48,841 nt of DNA from Candidatus Zixiibacteriota bacterium (GCA_020348065.1 CP070742.1:1005509-1054349), one strand, 5' to 3'; positions 1 through 8,795 are shown, counted from the stretch's first letter. Numbers and translations: made by a program. Notes: generated by a model from the sequence alone, not told the origin.

Positions 1-332
1 TTAACGGAAGCGGCGACTACAACGGTTTGGATATCACCTACGGCGTTGCCTACTTCAAGGGCGGCAACGAGCCCCTGTGTCCGTTAGGATCCTGTCCTAT
101 TCCTCCTTGCGACGCGTTTTTCTATTGCGGTGATGTCAACGGAAGCTGCAACTACAATGGTCTGGATATTACTTATGGAGTCGCTTACTTCAAAGGCGGT
201 CCGGAACCGATACCGTGCGAGGACTGCCCGCCGAATACGGTAACAGGCATTAGTAATCAGGAATTTGAGTCTGTCATATCCAGAGATACGGAAACCGGGT
301 TAGATAAGCAGGAGGAAATAATTAATAGATAA
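1..332 (+). CDS. C-terminal part of a secreted dockerin-repeat protein (5' truncated)
   Basis: The gene enters from the left edge, with its frame open from base 3. Two dockerin-like repeats are visible. The first begins NGSGDYNGLDITYG at the edge, and the second reads GDVNGSCNYNGLDITYG near bases 132-200. Each repeat ends in a YFKGG motif, and a Cys-Pro linker (CPLGSCPIPPC) separates them. The Asp/Asn-rich loop resembles the calcium-binding loop of type I dockerins, so a role in calcium-dependent folding or attachment is plausible but inferred. The pair closely matches the C-terminus of the protein at 13639-15024, with the same linker spacing, so the two are paralogues. After the second repeat this copy carries a tail of about 40 hydrophilic residues with no membrane anchor. 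The catalytic or binding part lies outside the window. Confidence 0.8.
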   Translation, partial: NGSGDYNGLDITYGVAYFKGGNEPLCPLGSCPIPPCDAFFYCGDVNGSCNYNGLDITYGVAYFKGGPEPIPCEDCPPNTVTGISNQEFESVISRDTETGLDKQEEIINR

Positions 333-358
333 CTCTGATTTTACAGGATGACGCTTAT

Positions 359-396
359 AAATCGGGCTTTCGTCGAGAGAGCCCGATTTTATTTTT
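359..396 (+). terminator. Rho-independent terminator
   Basis: A perfect 10-bp stem (AAATCGGGCT at 359-368 and AGCCCGATTT at 380-389) encloses an 11-nt loop and is followed by TATTTTT. It lies 26 bases past the stop of the partial dockerin-repeat gene and is well placed to end that transcript. Confidence 0.85.
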
Positions 397-729
397 GGAT
401 TTGGCCGCCAGAATATATCTTAATATCGATACTTGTTTTAAAATCAGGAGCATTAAAAAAAATTCCTTATAGGAATATCAGATGGAATTTTCGATGTCTT
501 ACATGTTATCGAGGGAAAATCGCGGCAGCGCAAAGGGGACCGGAATCCCGTTCTGTTGCGCGGTTTAATTCCGATCGTCATCCGATCTGCCAATATTCGG
601 CCCTGTTTCAGTGATAATGCAAGGCGGCGGAGCGCTGTTTAACTGCTCTTGCTCAATTATAATTTGATTTTCCCGAATCCTTCGTGTAATTTATATGGAT
701 ATGTGGATTAACCGATGAGGTGATTTATC
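397..729. other. Gene-free leader upstream of the Ser/Thr kinase
   Basis: No convincing coding sequence is present. A TATAAT hexamer at 658-663 could be a -10 element for the kinase gene, but no good -35 lies at the right distance. A ribosome-binding site (GATGAGGTGA) is centred near 718, just ahead of the ATG at 730. Confidence 0.4.
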
Positions 730-3333
730 ATGCCCGCCGCTGAGAGCGAAAGCGAATTTACAAAAGATGCGCTGATATCCAATTATAAAATAATAGAAAA
801 ATTGGGGTCGGGCGGCACGGGGGATGTTTATCTCGCATATGATACTAAACTGGAGCGAAGAGTCGTTCTAAAATTCCTACCACGGGTAGCGGAATCGGTC
901 CATGGGAATCGCGGGCAGTTGCTGGACGAGGCCAGGGCGGCATCAAGAATTAAACATCCCAATATCGTATCGATATACGCGTTTGAGGAGCATGAAGGGC
1001 GCGACTTTATCATAATGGAGTATATCGAGGGAAAGTCGTTAAAAGAGTTGGCGTCAGGAGGAGATTTATCGCTCGATAAGATGGCGTCTATTATCCTGCA
1101 GGTCGCCGAAGGATTAAGGGCCGCGCATGAAGCCGGAATTGTTCATGGCGATATAAAATCCGAAAATATCATTGTCGATAAAGGCGGGCCGGCAAAGATA
1201 ACCGATTTCGGCCTGGCGAAGTTCAGGAAAGGTCAGGATCGGGAAGCGTTGGAATCGACTTCGGGCACCATTCCTTATATGTCCCCGGAACAGACTCAGG
1301 GCGATAAGATCGATCATAGAAGCGATATTTTTTCTCTGGGCGTGGTAGCCCACGAGTTGATCTCGGGACGGCTGCCCTTTAAAGGGGAATTTGAAGCTGC
1401 GATAATATATTCCATCGTAAACGATACCCCCGAACCTCTTAAAAATTACAGGAATGATATACCGGATGTTTTACAGGAAATCGTATCGAGGATGCTGGCG
1501 AAAAATCCTGACGGTAGATATCAGAACGCTTCTGAACTAATTAGCGATTTAAAGCAGCTTCAAAAAAGTGATTATTTAAATGAAGCGGGAAAGGCTGATA
1601 AGGTTTCCCGCAGAAAGGTAACGATTATTACGGTCGTCTGTATTCTGGCGGCAGCGGCGTTAGTATGGATTTTTAATTTTATTCCGGAGAAAAAGATTTA
1701 TTCCGGATTCAGGAGCAAGACTATCGCGGTTTTGCCGTTCGATAACCTGGGCAATGAGGAGGACCAGTTTTTCAGCGATGGTATAACGGATGCGATAATA
1801 ACCAACCTGGCGAAGATTAAAGGCCTGAATGTCATTTCAAGGACCAGTTCAATTCAATATAAAGACAGATCAAAGTCATTGCCCGAAATAGGCGCGGATC
1901 TGGGGGCGGATTACGTACTTGAAGGGGTATCGTTCTGGGATACTTCCGGCGATACGGATAGAGTCAGAATCAGTTCACAGCTTATAAAAGCCCGCGATGA
2001 CATTAATATATGGGCGAAAGACTATAATCGAACCGCGGAGAACATTATCCTTTTGCAATCCGAAATAGCCCGGGATGTGGCATTCCAGGTGGACAGCACC
2101 ATCCAGGGACTGGACCGCCTTAACCTTGACGCCGGCATGTCGTCCAGCCTCGAGGCTTATTACAGTTATTTGCGCGGTAAAGATTATTTCAACAGAAGCT
2201 GGGATGAAAACGACGTTAAAACGGCGATAGATTTTTACCGGGATGCCGTAACAAAAGACCCGGAATATGCGGTGGCTTATTCGGCCCTCTCCATAGGCCA
2301 TTCGACGATGTACAGGGAGTTTTATGATAGGACCGATGGACGCCTGAAAATGGCCCGCGAAGCGGCGGCGAGGTCGCTCGAACTCATTTCCGGATTGCCC
2401 GAAGGTCATTATGCTATGGGAATGTATTATTACAGCACGATGATTTACGATTCCGCAATGATTGAATTTAATATTGTCAGACAAAGCCAACCGGGCAACA
2501 GCGACGTTTACACGGCCGTCGCCGGGGTGCAAAGGCGTCTGGGCGATTTCGATAATTCCGTTAATAATTATCTGAAAGCCTTTGAACTGGATCCCCTTTC
2601 TTATCTGAAAGCGTTTGATATCGGGCTGACATATGGCCTTTCGAGGAAATTCGGCGAAGCTGTCGTGTATTTAAATCACGCCAGCTCTCTGGCGCCGGAC
2701 TGGCCCCTTCCTTATATATATAAAGCCTGGCTGGTTATTTTCGAGGAAGGCAATAAGCAAAAGGCCTCAGAGATAATTGAGAGCGCGAAAGACAGGTCGG
2801 ACCTGGAACGTTCCGAATACCAGGAGTATTACTGGTGGCTATCGAGGATTATAGACGATGATTTCCGGACCACTCTTGATCGCATAAGGCTGGAATCCGA
2901 TACGACCTCCTATTATACATATAAGGCCCAGGCATACAGATTAATGGGAGATGACATCGTTCAAATGGCGTATAGCGATTCGGCCAGGATAGTCCTGGAA
3001 CAAAAGCTGAGGGCCCGCCCCGAGGAAGCCAGGTTTCACAGCCAACTGGGATTGGCTTATGCCAGCCTGGGCAGGAAAGACAAAGCCGTGAAAGAGGGGA
3101 TTGCCGGAGTAAGCCTGGCTCCCATTTCGAAGGAAGCGTTCTACGCTCAATTCCTGGTTACCAACCTTGCGGAGATCTATGTCATTATAGGGGATTATGA
3201 TTCCGCCGTAGAGCAATTGAAGGCTTTGCTTTCCATGCCCGGATTCGCTTCCATACCCTATTTAAAGCTTGATCCGATATGGAAACCGCTATATGACCAC
3301 CCCGGATTCCAGGAATTAATAGGAAAACAATAA
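730..3333 (+). CDS. Membrane Ser/Thr protein kinase with TolB-like and TPR regions
   Basis: Residues 19-275 form a Hanks-type kinase domain. The glycine loop is GSGGTGDVY (26-34), the ATP lysine is K48 (VVLK), the catalytic loop is HGDIKSEN (139-146), the metal site is DFG (159-161), and the activation segment ends SGTIPYMSPEQ. The usual HRD arginine is Gly140, as in some bacterial kinases that need little activation-loop control. A single membrane helix spans about 298-317. It is followed at about 330-400 by a TolB/FlgO-like domain (KTIAVLPFDNLG, later LGADYVLEG) and then several TPR-like helical repeats to the C-terminus. The kinase is therefore cytoplasmic and the repeats extracytoplasmic. 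It probably phosphorylates cytoplasmic partners in response to envelope protein interactions; no substrate is evident. It converges on the sigma-54 activator gene, ending 9 bases away. Confidence 0.9.
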   Translation: MPAAESESEFTKDALISNYKIIEKLGSGGTGDVYLAYDTKLERRVVLKFLPRVAESVHGNRGQLLDEARAASRIKHPNIVSIYAFEEHEGRDFIIMEYIEGKSLKELASGGDLSLDKMASIILQVAEGLRAAHEAGIVHGDIKSENIIVDKGGPAKITDFGLAKFRKGQDREALESTSGTIPYMSPEQTQGDKIDHRSDIFSLGVVAHELISGRLPFKGEFEAAIIYSIVNDTPEPLKNYRNDIPDVLQEIVSRMLAKNPDGRYQNASELISDLKQLQKSDYLNEAGKADKVSRRKVTIITVVCILAAAALVWIFNFIPEKKIYSGFRSKTIAVLPFDNLGNEEDQFFSDGITDAIITNLAKIKGLNVISRTSSIQYKDRSKSLPEIGADLGADYVLEGVSFWDTSGDTDRVRISSQLIKARDDINIWAKDYNRTAENIILLQSEIARDVAFQVDSTIQGLDRLNLDAGMSSSLEAYYSYLRGKDYFNRSWDENDVKTAIDFYRDAVTKDPEYAVAYSALSIGHSTMYREFYDRTDGRLKMAREAAARSLELISGLPEGHYAMGMYYYSTMIYDSAMIEFNIVRQSQPGNSDVYTAVAGVQRRLGDFDNSVNNYLKAFELDPLSYLKAFDIGLTYGLSRKFGEAVVYLNHASSLAPDWPLPYIYKAWLVIFEEGNKQKASEIIESAKDRSDLERSEYQEYYWWLSRIIDDDFRTTLDRIRLESDTTSYYTYKAQAYRLMGDDIVQMAYSDSARIVLEQKLRARPEEARFHSQLGLAYASLGRKDKAVKEGIAGVSLAPISKEAFYAQFLVTNLAEIYVIIGDYDSAVEQLKALLSMPGFASIPYLKLDPIWKPLYDHPGFQELIGKQ

Positions 3334-3342
3334 AATCTGTAT

Positions 3343-4914
3343 TTAATCTTCCGGTTTTTTTATTCCGTATCGCGCCATCTTGTCTTTGAGGCCTTTACGG
3401 GTAAGACCCAATTGCAGCGATGTTTGAAGGATATTCCAGTCGTTCTCAATCAGGCTGGATGATATAACCTCTTTCTCAATTCTTTCCACTGTATCGCGGA
3501 GTTCACCTTTGCGTTTTAAGATTTGTCCACCAGCCAGACCGGACGATACTATTTCCGACGATAGATGAGACACATCAATAGTATTGTCGGGAGAGCATAT
3601 AACCGCCGCCCGTTCGAGTTCATTCTCAAGCTGTCTTATATTTCCGGGCCAGGAATAATTCAAAAGAGCATCCATAGCTTCATTGGAGAGGGCGAGAGCC
3701 TCGTTTCCGGTCTGTATCCTCTGCTTTTTGATGAAGTGATTTGCCAGAAGAGGGATATCATCCCGTCTTTCCCGAAGCGGCGGCAATTCAATCGTAAAGG
3801 TGCTGAGCCGATAGAAGAGATCCTCCCTGAAATCGCCTTTTTCTATCTCGTTTTTGAGGTTTTTATTGGTCGCGGATAATACTCTCACGTTCACAAACTC
3901 GGTTTTAGACGATCCAATCGGCCTGATTTCACCATTCTGTATGACGCGCAGTATAGCCGCTTGCGTGGAAAGTGACGCATCCCCGATCTCATCCAGAAAA
4001 ATGGTTCCTCCGTCCGCTTCTTTAAAAAGCCCGATTTTATCCTTTACGGCTCCCGTAAATGATCCCCTGGTATGTCCGAAAAGCTCCGATTCCAGTAGCT
4101 GTTCGGTTTTGACTCCGCAGTTTTTGATGACAAACGGTTTTTCTTTTCTGTTGCTGTTGTAGTGAATGGCTCTGGCGATCAGTTCCTTTCCGGTGCCGGT
4201 TTCACCGGTGATCAAAACCGGGGAATCATTTTCGCAAAACCTGGAAACCAGTCCCAGGATTTTTCTCATTTTGGTCGATTTGCCGATGATGTTCTCAAAT
4301 CCGTAGGTGGTCTTCAGTTCGTCCTGAAGCCGGATATTTTCATCCTTCAATTTCCTTCGTGAAATCTCAAGGAGCTCGTTTTTCCGGGCCAGCTCATCAA
4401 GGAGAAGAGCGTTGCTTAAAATCTGAGCCGATTGCGACGCCAGTATCCCGGCCAGACGGGTATGATCATCGGTGAAATGTTTTTTTTGCTCGTTTCTAAC
4501 CAGCGTTGTTATGCCTATTATATCCCTGCGGGACATCATGGGAAAACAGAGTATCGATTTATACTGGCCACCTTCAGAAGTTAAGGTCCCGAACCGTTCG
4601 TCGTCATCAAGATCATCAATTTTTAGGGCGGTTTTGTTTCTCAACACCCAGCCGGATATCAGGCTGTTCAATTTATAAGGAAGTCCGGAATCCGATTTAC
4701 GCACCACGGTCCGGAGATTGTCGATTTCGGCAGGTGATACCAGGTTTATCACCCCCTGGTCGGCATCGGTAACCCGAATGAGCTCGGAAATAATGGTATC
4801 CATAATATGGTTTGTCTCTCTGATTTGAGATATGCTGCTTAAAAGATTATTGATAATCCTGAGCTCGCTAAGGGCTCTATTTAGCCGTTCGCTGTCGGGG
4901 CCGTTCTCGGGCAT
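3343..4914 (-). CDS. GAF-domain sigma-54-dependent transcriptional activator
   Basis: This is an enhancer-binding protein of 523 residues. A GAF-type sensory domain occupies about 20-165 (SGWVLRNKTALKIDD). A coiled linker follows, then an AAA+ domain with Walker A GETGTGKE (237-244), the sigma-54 contact loop GSFTGA (a Ser variant of GAFTGA), Walker B GGTIFLDEIGD, and an arginine finger region LPPLRERRDD. The C-terminus carries a Fis-type helix-turn-helix (LQLGLTRKGLKDKMARYGI). There is no receiver domain, so control is probably by a small ligand or redox signal at the GAF domain. The start is supported by GGAGAACCG directly upstream and a promoter at 4936-4963. Target promoters cannot be named from sequence. 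Confidence 0.93.
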   Translation of the reverse strand: MPENGPDSERLNRALSELRIINNLLSSISQIRETNHIMDTIISELIRVTDADQGVINLVSPAEIDNLRTVVRKSDSGLPYKLNSLISGWVLRNKTALKIDDLDDDERFGTLTSEGGQYKSILCFPMMSRRDIIGITTLVRNEQKKHFTDDHTRLAGILASQSAQILSNALLLDELARKNELLEISRRKLKDENIRLQDELKTTYGFENIIGKSTKMRKILGLVSRFCENDSPVLITGETGTGKELIARAIHYNSNRKEKPFVIKNCGVKTEQLLESELFGHTRGSFTGAVKDKIGLFKEADGGTIFLDEIGDASLSTQAAILRVIQNGEIRPIGSSKTEFVNVRVLSATNKNLKNEIEKGDFREDLFYRLSTFTIELPPLRERRDDIPLLANHFIKKQRIQTGNEALALSNEAMDALLNYSWPGNIRQLENELERAAVICSPDNTIDVSHLSSEIVSSGLAGGQILKRKGELRDTVERIEKEVISSSLIENDWNILQTSLQLGLTRKGLKDKMARYGIKKPED

Positions 4915-4935
4915 CGGTTCTCCGCTTATGTCCCA

Positions 4936-4963
4936 AATATATCAGAATAGAAGGGATAGTCAA
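4936..4963 (-). promoter_or_regulatory. Sigma-70-type promoter for the GAF/sigma-54 activator
   Basis: Read on the minus strand, TTGACT (-35, 4963-4958) and TATATT (-10, 4941-4936) are separated by 16 bases. Each matches consensus at five of six positions. Transcription would start near 4929, about 15 bases before the ATG at 4914. Confidence 0.5.
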
Positions 4964-5230
4964 TTATAAAGATGGTTAATTGCTATCCATTAAAGGAAAT
5001 TGTCGTAATCGGTTGATGAGCAACAACGAAATTTATTATACCGTAAAGCACGATTTCACAGTCTTTAACGCTGGTTAAGGGCTACCATAAAATCCGGATT
5101 GACCGCCATCCTCGATCGCGCCTTAATCTATTATATGGCAATACGTTATAATAATGGTCGGGGGGTTAATTCCAAGCGGCATCGGCGTTGCTTTTTGGGG
5201 AATCAAATGAAATAAGGTGGAAGAGGAGAG
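4964..5230. other. Non-coding stretch upstream of the interrupted small ORF
   Basis: No coding sequence is recognisable. A TATAAT at 5147-5152 with a weak TTAATC 18 bases upstream (5123-5128) could drive the small interrupted gene at 5231. A purine-rich ribosome-binding site (GGTGGAAGAGGAGAG) directly precedes its ATG. Confidence 0.3.
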
Positions 5231-5440
5231 ATGAAAACATCCAAAGTAACGTTAACCGTAGTCATGGCAATTACGGTCCTGCTGATGAGAATGATAGGTC
5301 AGGCTTAAACAAACAGTCTTGAATCTTCAGACTATAAGCCAAAATCGGCTGAAAAAGCGATTCAATATTTGGCGATGGGCATGCTGATTCCTATCGCCGC
5401 AGGAATAGCCTGGTGGAAAATCGATGGTGGGCGAATATGA
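5231..5440 (+). pseudogene. Small exported membrane protein with an in-frame TAA
   Basis: A strong ribosome-binding site (AAGAGGAGAG) is followed by ATG and 25 codons that read like a signal peptide (MKTSKVTLTVVMAITVLLM, ending GQA). A TAA stop lies at 5306-5308. The same frame then stays open for another 43 codons and encodes a charged stretch (SDYKPKSAEKAIQYLAMG) and a second hydrophobic helix (MLIPIAAGIAWW) before TGA at 5438-5440. The position of the stop right after a typical signal-peptide end, and the sensible protein on both sides, suggest a 69-residue gene broken by one substitution. A sequencing error or stop-codon readthrough is also possible. I do not recognise the family. Confidence 0.5.
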
Positions 5441-5455
5441 AATGGCCTGCCAGAA

Positions 5456-6352
5456 TTAAGAGGAAAGCGATTTACGAATTAAGTTATGGGACGAATCGAT
5501 TTTGCGAATCTCGGCCGTCGCAAAGTAATAACTGTCTTCGATTTTATCGGTTCCGCTGTAGATCCGATTAGCTTCACGCATGCTGGTGATATTTATGCTG
5601 TTATAACCTAATCCCGTAAGTATATCGGTCATCTTTTTCGGCTGGCAGCCGAATGTCAGGGGCTCCTTTATATCGGCGCAGAGTTTAATAAGCATCCTGT
5701 TGCCCTTGTAATCGGTTTCATCGTTAATCAGCTCGGTCGGTACGAAATCGAAAACGATCCGGCTGTCAGGGCAGATGTCCGCGATTCTACCGAGTGTCTT
5801 TTCGAGTATATCCTGGTTTAAAAAGAGGGTGACGCCCTCCCAGATAAATAATGTTTTTCTATGTCGCTGAAATCCCGCGGCAAGCAGTTTTTGACTGATC
5901 GAGTCACAGGAAAAATCGATGGAAACATAAGTAACATTCGCGGGGAGGCTTCCCAGCAATTTCAACGTCATCGATTTCTTGATTACCTGGGTGGAAAGAA
6001 GGTCAAGTTCGTAGATCCTAGTGCTGCGAAATTCCGGCAGACGCAAGAAGCGGCTGTCATATCCCGCACCCAGAAGGACTACCTGTTCGAATCCGTCATC
6101 CAGACTATGGCGGGCGTAATCATCGATGAACCTGGCCCGCAGTACGATGGCCTTGCGAATGGAGGGATTTATGGCCTGCATCAAGCCGACGATTTTCATT
6201 CCCTCCTTACCGGCGTAGTATCCTCCCAGAGGATCGGAGATAACCTGTTTGTCGGGAGGCAGGTAACTTTCAAAAGCCTTGGCTCCCGCGGACCAGCGCG
6301 CGAATAAAAATCCGCACGATTTTTCGATAGTTCTGTCATAAACAGCCCTCAT
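5456..6352 (-). CDS. Class I SAM methyltransferase, leucine carboxyl methyltransferase-like family
   Basis: The protein of 298 residues has the S-adenosylmethionine-binding motif VVLLGAGYDSRFLRL near residue 95, preceded by a typical AIVLRARFIDD segment, with acidic motif II residues in YELDL and a LFIWEGVTLFL segment. These mark the LCM/TIGR00027-type O-methyltransferase family, whose bacterial members mostly have unknown small-molecule or lipid-related substrates. It is the last gene of the lipid operon, 17 bases after the phosphatidylcholine synthase gene, and has a clean AGGAGG site before its ATG. Its place suggests a lipid or head-group precursor as substrate. It does not look like PmtA-type phosphatidylethanolamine N-methyltransferases. 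Substrate assignment is open. Confidence 0.8.
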   Translation of the reverse strand: MRAVYDRTIEKSCGFLFARWSAGAKAFESYLPPDKQVISDPLGGYYAGKEGMKIVGLMQAINPSIRKAIVLRARFIDDYARHSLDDGFEQVVLLGAGYDSRFLRLPEFRSTRIYELDLLSTQVIKKSMTLKLLGSLPANVTYVSIDFSCDSISQKLLAAGFQRHRKTLFIWEGVTLFLNQDILEKTLGRIADICPDSRIVFDFVPTELINDETDYKGNRMLIKLCADIKEPLTFGCQPKKMTDILTGLGYNSINITSMREANRIYSGTDKIEDSYYFATAEIRKIDSSHNLIRKSLSS

Positions 6353-6369
6353 TTTAATCCTCCTTAAGT

Positions 6370-7083
6370 CTAATATTTTCTATCAAAAACCGGTTTTATT
6401 AATCCGACACCCAGGAGAATCGGATATATGAAAAGTTGAACGCAGATCTGGATCAGCATCAGCCAGTATATAAAAGATGGGGCTTCCTTTAAAAGAATAA
6501 AAACCGGCATGAAAAACAAGGCGGTTAAGTAATTTGTAATACTCTTGTATCCCGGTTTCCAGTGAGTGGTAACAAGACTGGTAATGGGGTACTTAACGGG
6601 GGACAGGCACAATCCTGCCAGAATGAGCGCGTAAACGGTGGGATAAATCCGCGGCAAATCCAGGAAGTAAAATAAAAACACCGAAAAGAAGATTGGCGGC
6701 GCGCCGGACGAGCAACCTTTTTTTAGAAAATCCTCTTTTCGGGAATATTTCCACGACGCTGTAACGGTGGCGGCGACAACGATAATACTCCCGAATCCAT
6801 CGAGAAAGAGACCTGTGCGCCAGAAAAGCATCATCGGCACGAAGGTGAGGCCGACGAGATCCGTGATGGTATCGAGTGTCTCGCCGGAAATTCCGGGCAG
6901 TCTATTCTTAACCTGCAATTTGCGAGCCATAGTGCCATCGAGCCTGTCCACAAGAAGAACAAGTAGAGAATAACGCGCAGCGGCCTGATACCGGCCGTCA
7001 AGAATTGCCATCAACGCCAGCGCCGCGAATGCCAGTCCCGCCAGTGTCAGGATATGCGGCGAGTAATACAGATATCTTTTCAT
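6370..7083 (-). CDS. pcs: Phosphatidylcholine synthase (CDP-diacylglycerol:choline phosphatidyltransferase)
   Basis: This integral membrane protein of 237 residues carries a CDP-alcohol phosphotransferase motif. The order is DG-x2-AR-x12-G-x3-D-x3-D (DGTMAR ... GETLDTITD). The 12-residue spacing, rather than the usual 8, is the variant known for bacterial Pcs, and the following FVPMMLFWRTGLF also resembles Pcs. The enzyme joins choline directly to CDP-diacylglycerol to give phosphatidylcholine and CMP in the inner membrane. About seven hydrophobic segments are visible. The start is fixed by AAAGGAG 6 bases upstream. It follows cdsA by 12 bases, so the enzyme that makes its lipid substrate is encoded alongside. 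Choline would have to come from outside, since no choline synthesis genes are in view. A different CDP-alcohol transferase is the main alternative. Confidence 0.75.
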   Translation of the reverse strand: MKRYLYYSPHILTLAGLAFAALALMAILDGRYQAAARYSLLVLLVDRLDGTMARKLQVKNRLPGISGETLDTITDLVGLTFVPMMLFWRTGLFLDGFGSIIVVAATVTASWKYSRKEDFLKKGCSSGAPPIFFSVFLFYFLDLPRIYPTVYALILAGLCLSPVKYPITSLVTTHWKPGYKSITNYLTALFFMPVFILLKEAPSFIYWLMLIQICVQLFIYPILLGVGLIKPVFDRKY

Positions 7084-7095
7084 TGGAAACTCCTT

Positions 7096-7836
7096 TCACC
7101 TGATAATTAGAAACCACGCCCAGTAGCTGACCGGGGCGGCGGCGATTAAACTGTCAAAGCGATCAAGAATTCCACCGTGACCGGGGAGAATTCCGGAGAA
7201 ATCCTTGATTCCTATTTTTCGTTTTATGAAAGAAAATATTAAGTCGCCGGCTATGGCGGATATCGCTATGACCAAACCCAGCATCAAAATTCTGAATATC
7301 GTAATATCCGGCAATAAGAACTTCAGAAGACATGATATTATCAATGCGCTAACAACGCCCCCGATTAGACCTTCGATAGTTTTAGCGGGGCTCAGACGGG
7401 GGCACAGTTTGCGTTTTCCAAGAAGACGGCCGAATAGTTGCGAATAGCTGTCGGTTACGGATATCAAAAGCACGATAAATGCGTACCGGGCGTACCAATC
7501 ATAATAATTTTCAAGCAACAGATGTCCGAGGGCCAGTATCAGTAACAGGAAAAACATATTTGAGATAATAACGGAGTTCGATTTAAGTAATCTCAGATTG
7601 ACATATAACTCGATGGAGCCCCCTATGGCTATAACTACCAGCACAGAAGCGATCAACCAGCGTCCATAAAAACCGATTAACAGCAAGCCGGTGATGATGG
7701 CCAGGTATACGCCGAATTTCAGCCAGTCCCGCTTTATTTGTGATCCTGTTAGTTTTTTAAACAGATGCGTGAGGACCATGATAAACGCGCCGATCAGAAA
7801 CAGTAAACCGGTTATTATTGTTAATTTGAGTATCAT
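7096..7836 (-). CDS. cdsA: Phosphatidate cytidylyltransferase
   Basis: The enzyme converts phosphatidic acid and CTP to CDP-diacylglycerol, the activated lipid for phospholipid head-group transfer. The C-terminal CDP-diacylglycerol synthase signature is complete: SFIKRKIGIKDFSGILPG followed by HGGILDRFDS, containing the catalytic Lys/Asp and His-Gly-Gly...Asp-Arg-Asp residues. At 246 residues with about eight hydrophobic helices it is near the usual length. The gene abuts the diacylglycerol kinase-like gene with no spacer and precedes pcs, so it probably supplies CDP-diacylglycerol to Pcs. Whether it is the only CdsA of the cell cannot be told from this window. Confidence 0.92.
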   Translation of the reverse strand: MILKLTIITGLLFLIGAFIMVLTHLFKKLTGSQIKRDWLKFGVYLAIITGLLLIGFYGRWLIASVLVVIAIGGSIELYVNLRLLKSNSVIISNMFFLLLILALGHLLLENYYDWYARYAFIVLLISVTDSYSQLFGRLLGKRKLCPRLSPAKTIEGLIGGVVSALIISCLLKFLLPDITIFRILMLGLVIAISAIAGDLIFSFIKRKIGIKDFSGILPGHGGILDRFDSLIAAAPVSYWAWFLIIR

Positions 7837-8760
7837 TCAAATCCTCGCTTTCTGAGGAGGAACTATCAGTTTTAAAGCCTTCGGCGCTAATTTTATATTG
7901 AATTCCGTATTTTGATGGAACACCTCGCCATCACCGAAAAATGATATCGGCTTCTCGGATTTAATCGTAATATTGTCCGCCTTTATGGTCGTAACAGATG
8001 GAAGAAATATATGCGTACCTTTCAGTATTCTCGCAAGCAGATGTAGAATTTTCAGGCGGCTGAGGCAATTATTTATGAGACATATATCGAAAACGCCGTC
8101 GTCATTTGCGGCTCCGGGCGACATTTTAATATTCTTTCCCAGAAATGGCTGATTAGCCACCATTATCGAAAGAGGATTTACCACAAGGGAGCAATTGCCA
8201 TAACGGATATTCAGGGAATTATTGTGTCTGGCCCTGACGAATAAAGCCGTAATTACTGCGAAAATATAAAGCTTGCTGCCCAGAATTTTGCATAAAGCCC
8301 TGGTGAAGCCACCGTGACGCCTGATTGCGTTGGCGATATCGGCGACATCACAGGGGAGTCCCACGCCGCCGGCGGTGGCATAGTATCTGCCATTAACCGA
8401 GATCAGATCTATCTCCCTGATGTTTCTGCTCAAAATAATTTCGGAGGCTTTGTTTATTTCGGATGGTAAATTATAAAGGGTGGCCAGGTCATTGGCAGTA
8501 CCCGACGGAATGATACCGAGAATGATATCTTTACCCGCGATAACATTGATTATCTCGTTTATCGTGCCGTCACCGCCTACGGCGATAATCATATCGGCTT
8601 TTTGCTTAACGGCTTTTCTGGCGATCCCGGCCGCATGCCCCGGATATAAAGTTCTGTGGATTCCAGGCCGGACACCTGATAGAGCGGACTTTAAAGCGCT
8701 TTCGAGATTCTTCGTCTTGCCGCCTCCAGATTTTGGATTAATGATTACTATCGATTTCAT
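7837..8760 (-). CDS. Diacylglycerol/lipid kinase, DAGK catalytic domain (YegS/DgkB type)
   Basis: The protein of 307 residues has the NAD/DAG-kinase fold with the nucleotide loop VGGDGTINEIINV near residues 61-73 and the second conserved site GIIPSGTANDLA near 83-94. The N-terminal IINPKSGGG is the family start. The C-terminal half is beta-rich and contains FFGDGE, a conserved motif of lipid kinases. It would phosphorylate diacylglycerol or a related lipid with ATP, giving phosphatidic acid. Its position immediately before cdsA suggests it feeds that enzyme. Close relatives phosphorylate phosphatidylglycerol or sphingoid bases, so the exact lipid is inferred. The ribosome-binding site (AAGGA) lies about 13 bases before the ATG. 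Confidence 0.88.
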   Translation of the reverse strand: MKSIVIINPKSGGGKTKNLESALKSALSGVRPGIHRTLYPGHAAGIARKAVKQKADMIIAVGGDGTINEIINVIAGKDIILGIIPSGTANDLATLYNLPSEINKASEIILSRNIREIDLISVNGRYYATAGGVGLPCDVADIANAIRRHGGFTRALCKILGSKLYIFAVITALFVRARHNNSLNIRYGNCSLVVNPLSIMVANQPFLGKNIKMSPGAANDDGVFDICLINNCLSRLKILHLLARILKGTHIFLPSVTTIKADNITIKSEKPISFFGDGEVFHQNTEFNIKLAPKALKLIVPPQKARI

Positions 8761-8795
8761 GCTTTTTTACGATCCTTCCTGTTGGCGTTCGCCGT

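Noticed and set aside
348-614. 88-codon open frame after the first terminator
   Set aside because: It starts inside the terminator region, has no ribosome-binding site and an arginine- and tryptophan-rich composition unlike its neighbours.
1975-2532. 185-codon minus-strand frame inside the Ser/Thr kinase gene
   Set aside because: It is antisense to the TPR-containing part of a clear gene and has no independent support.
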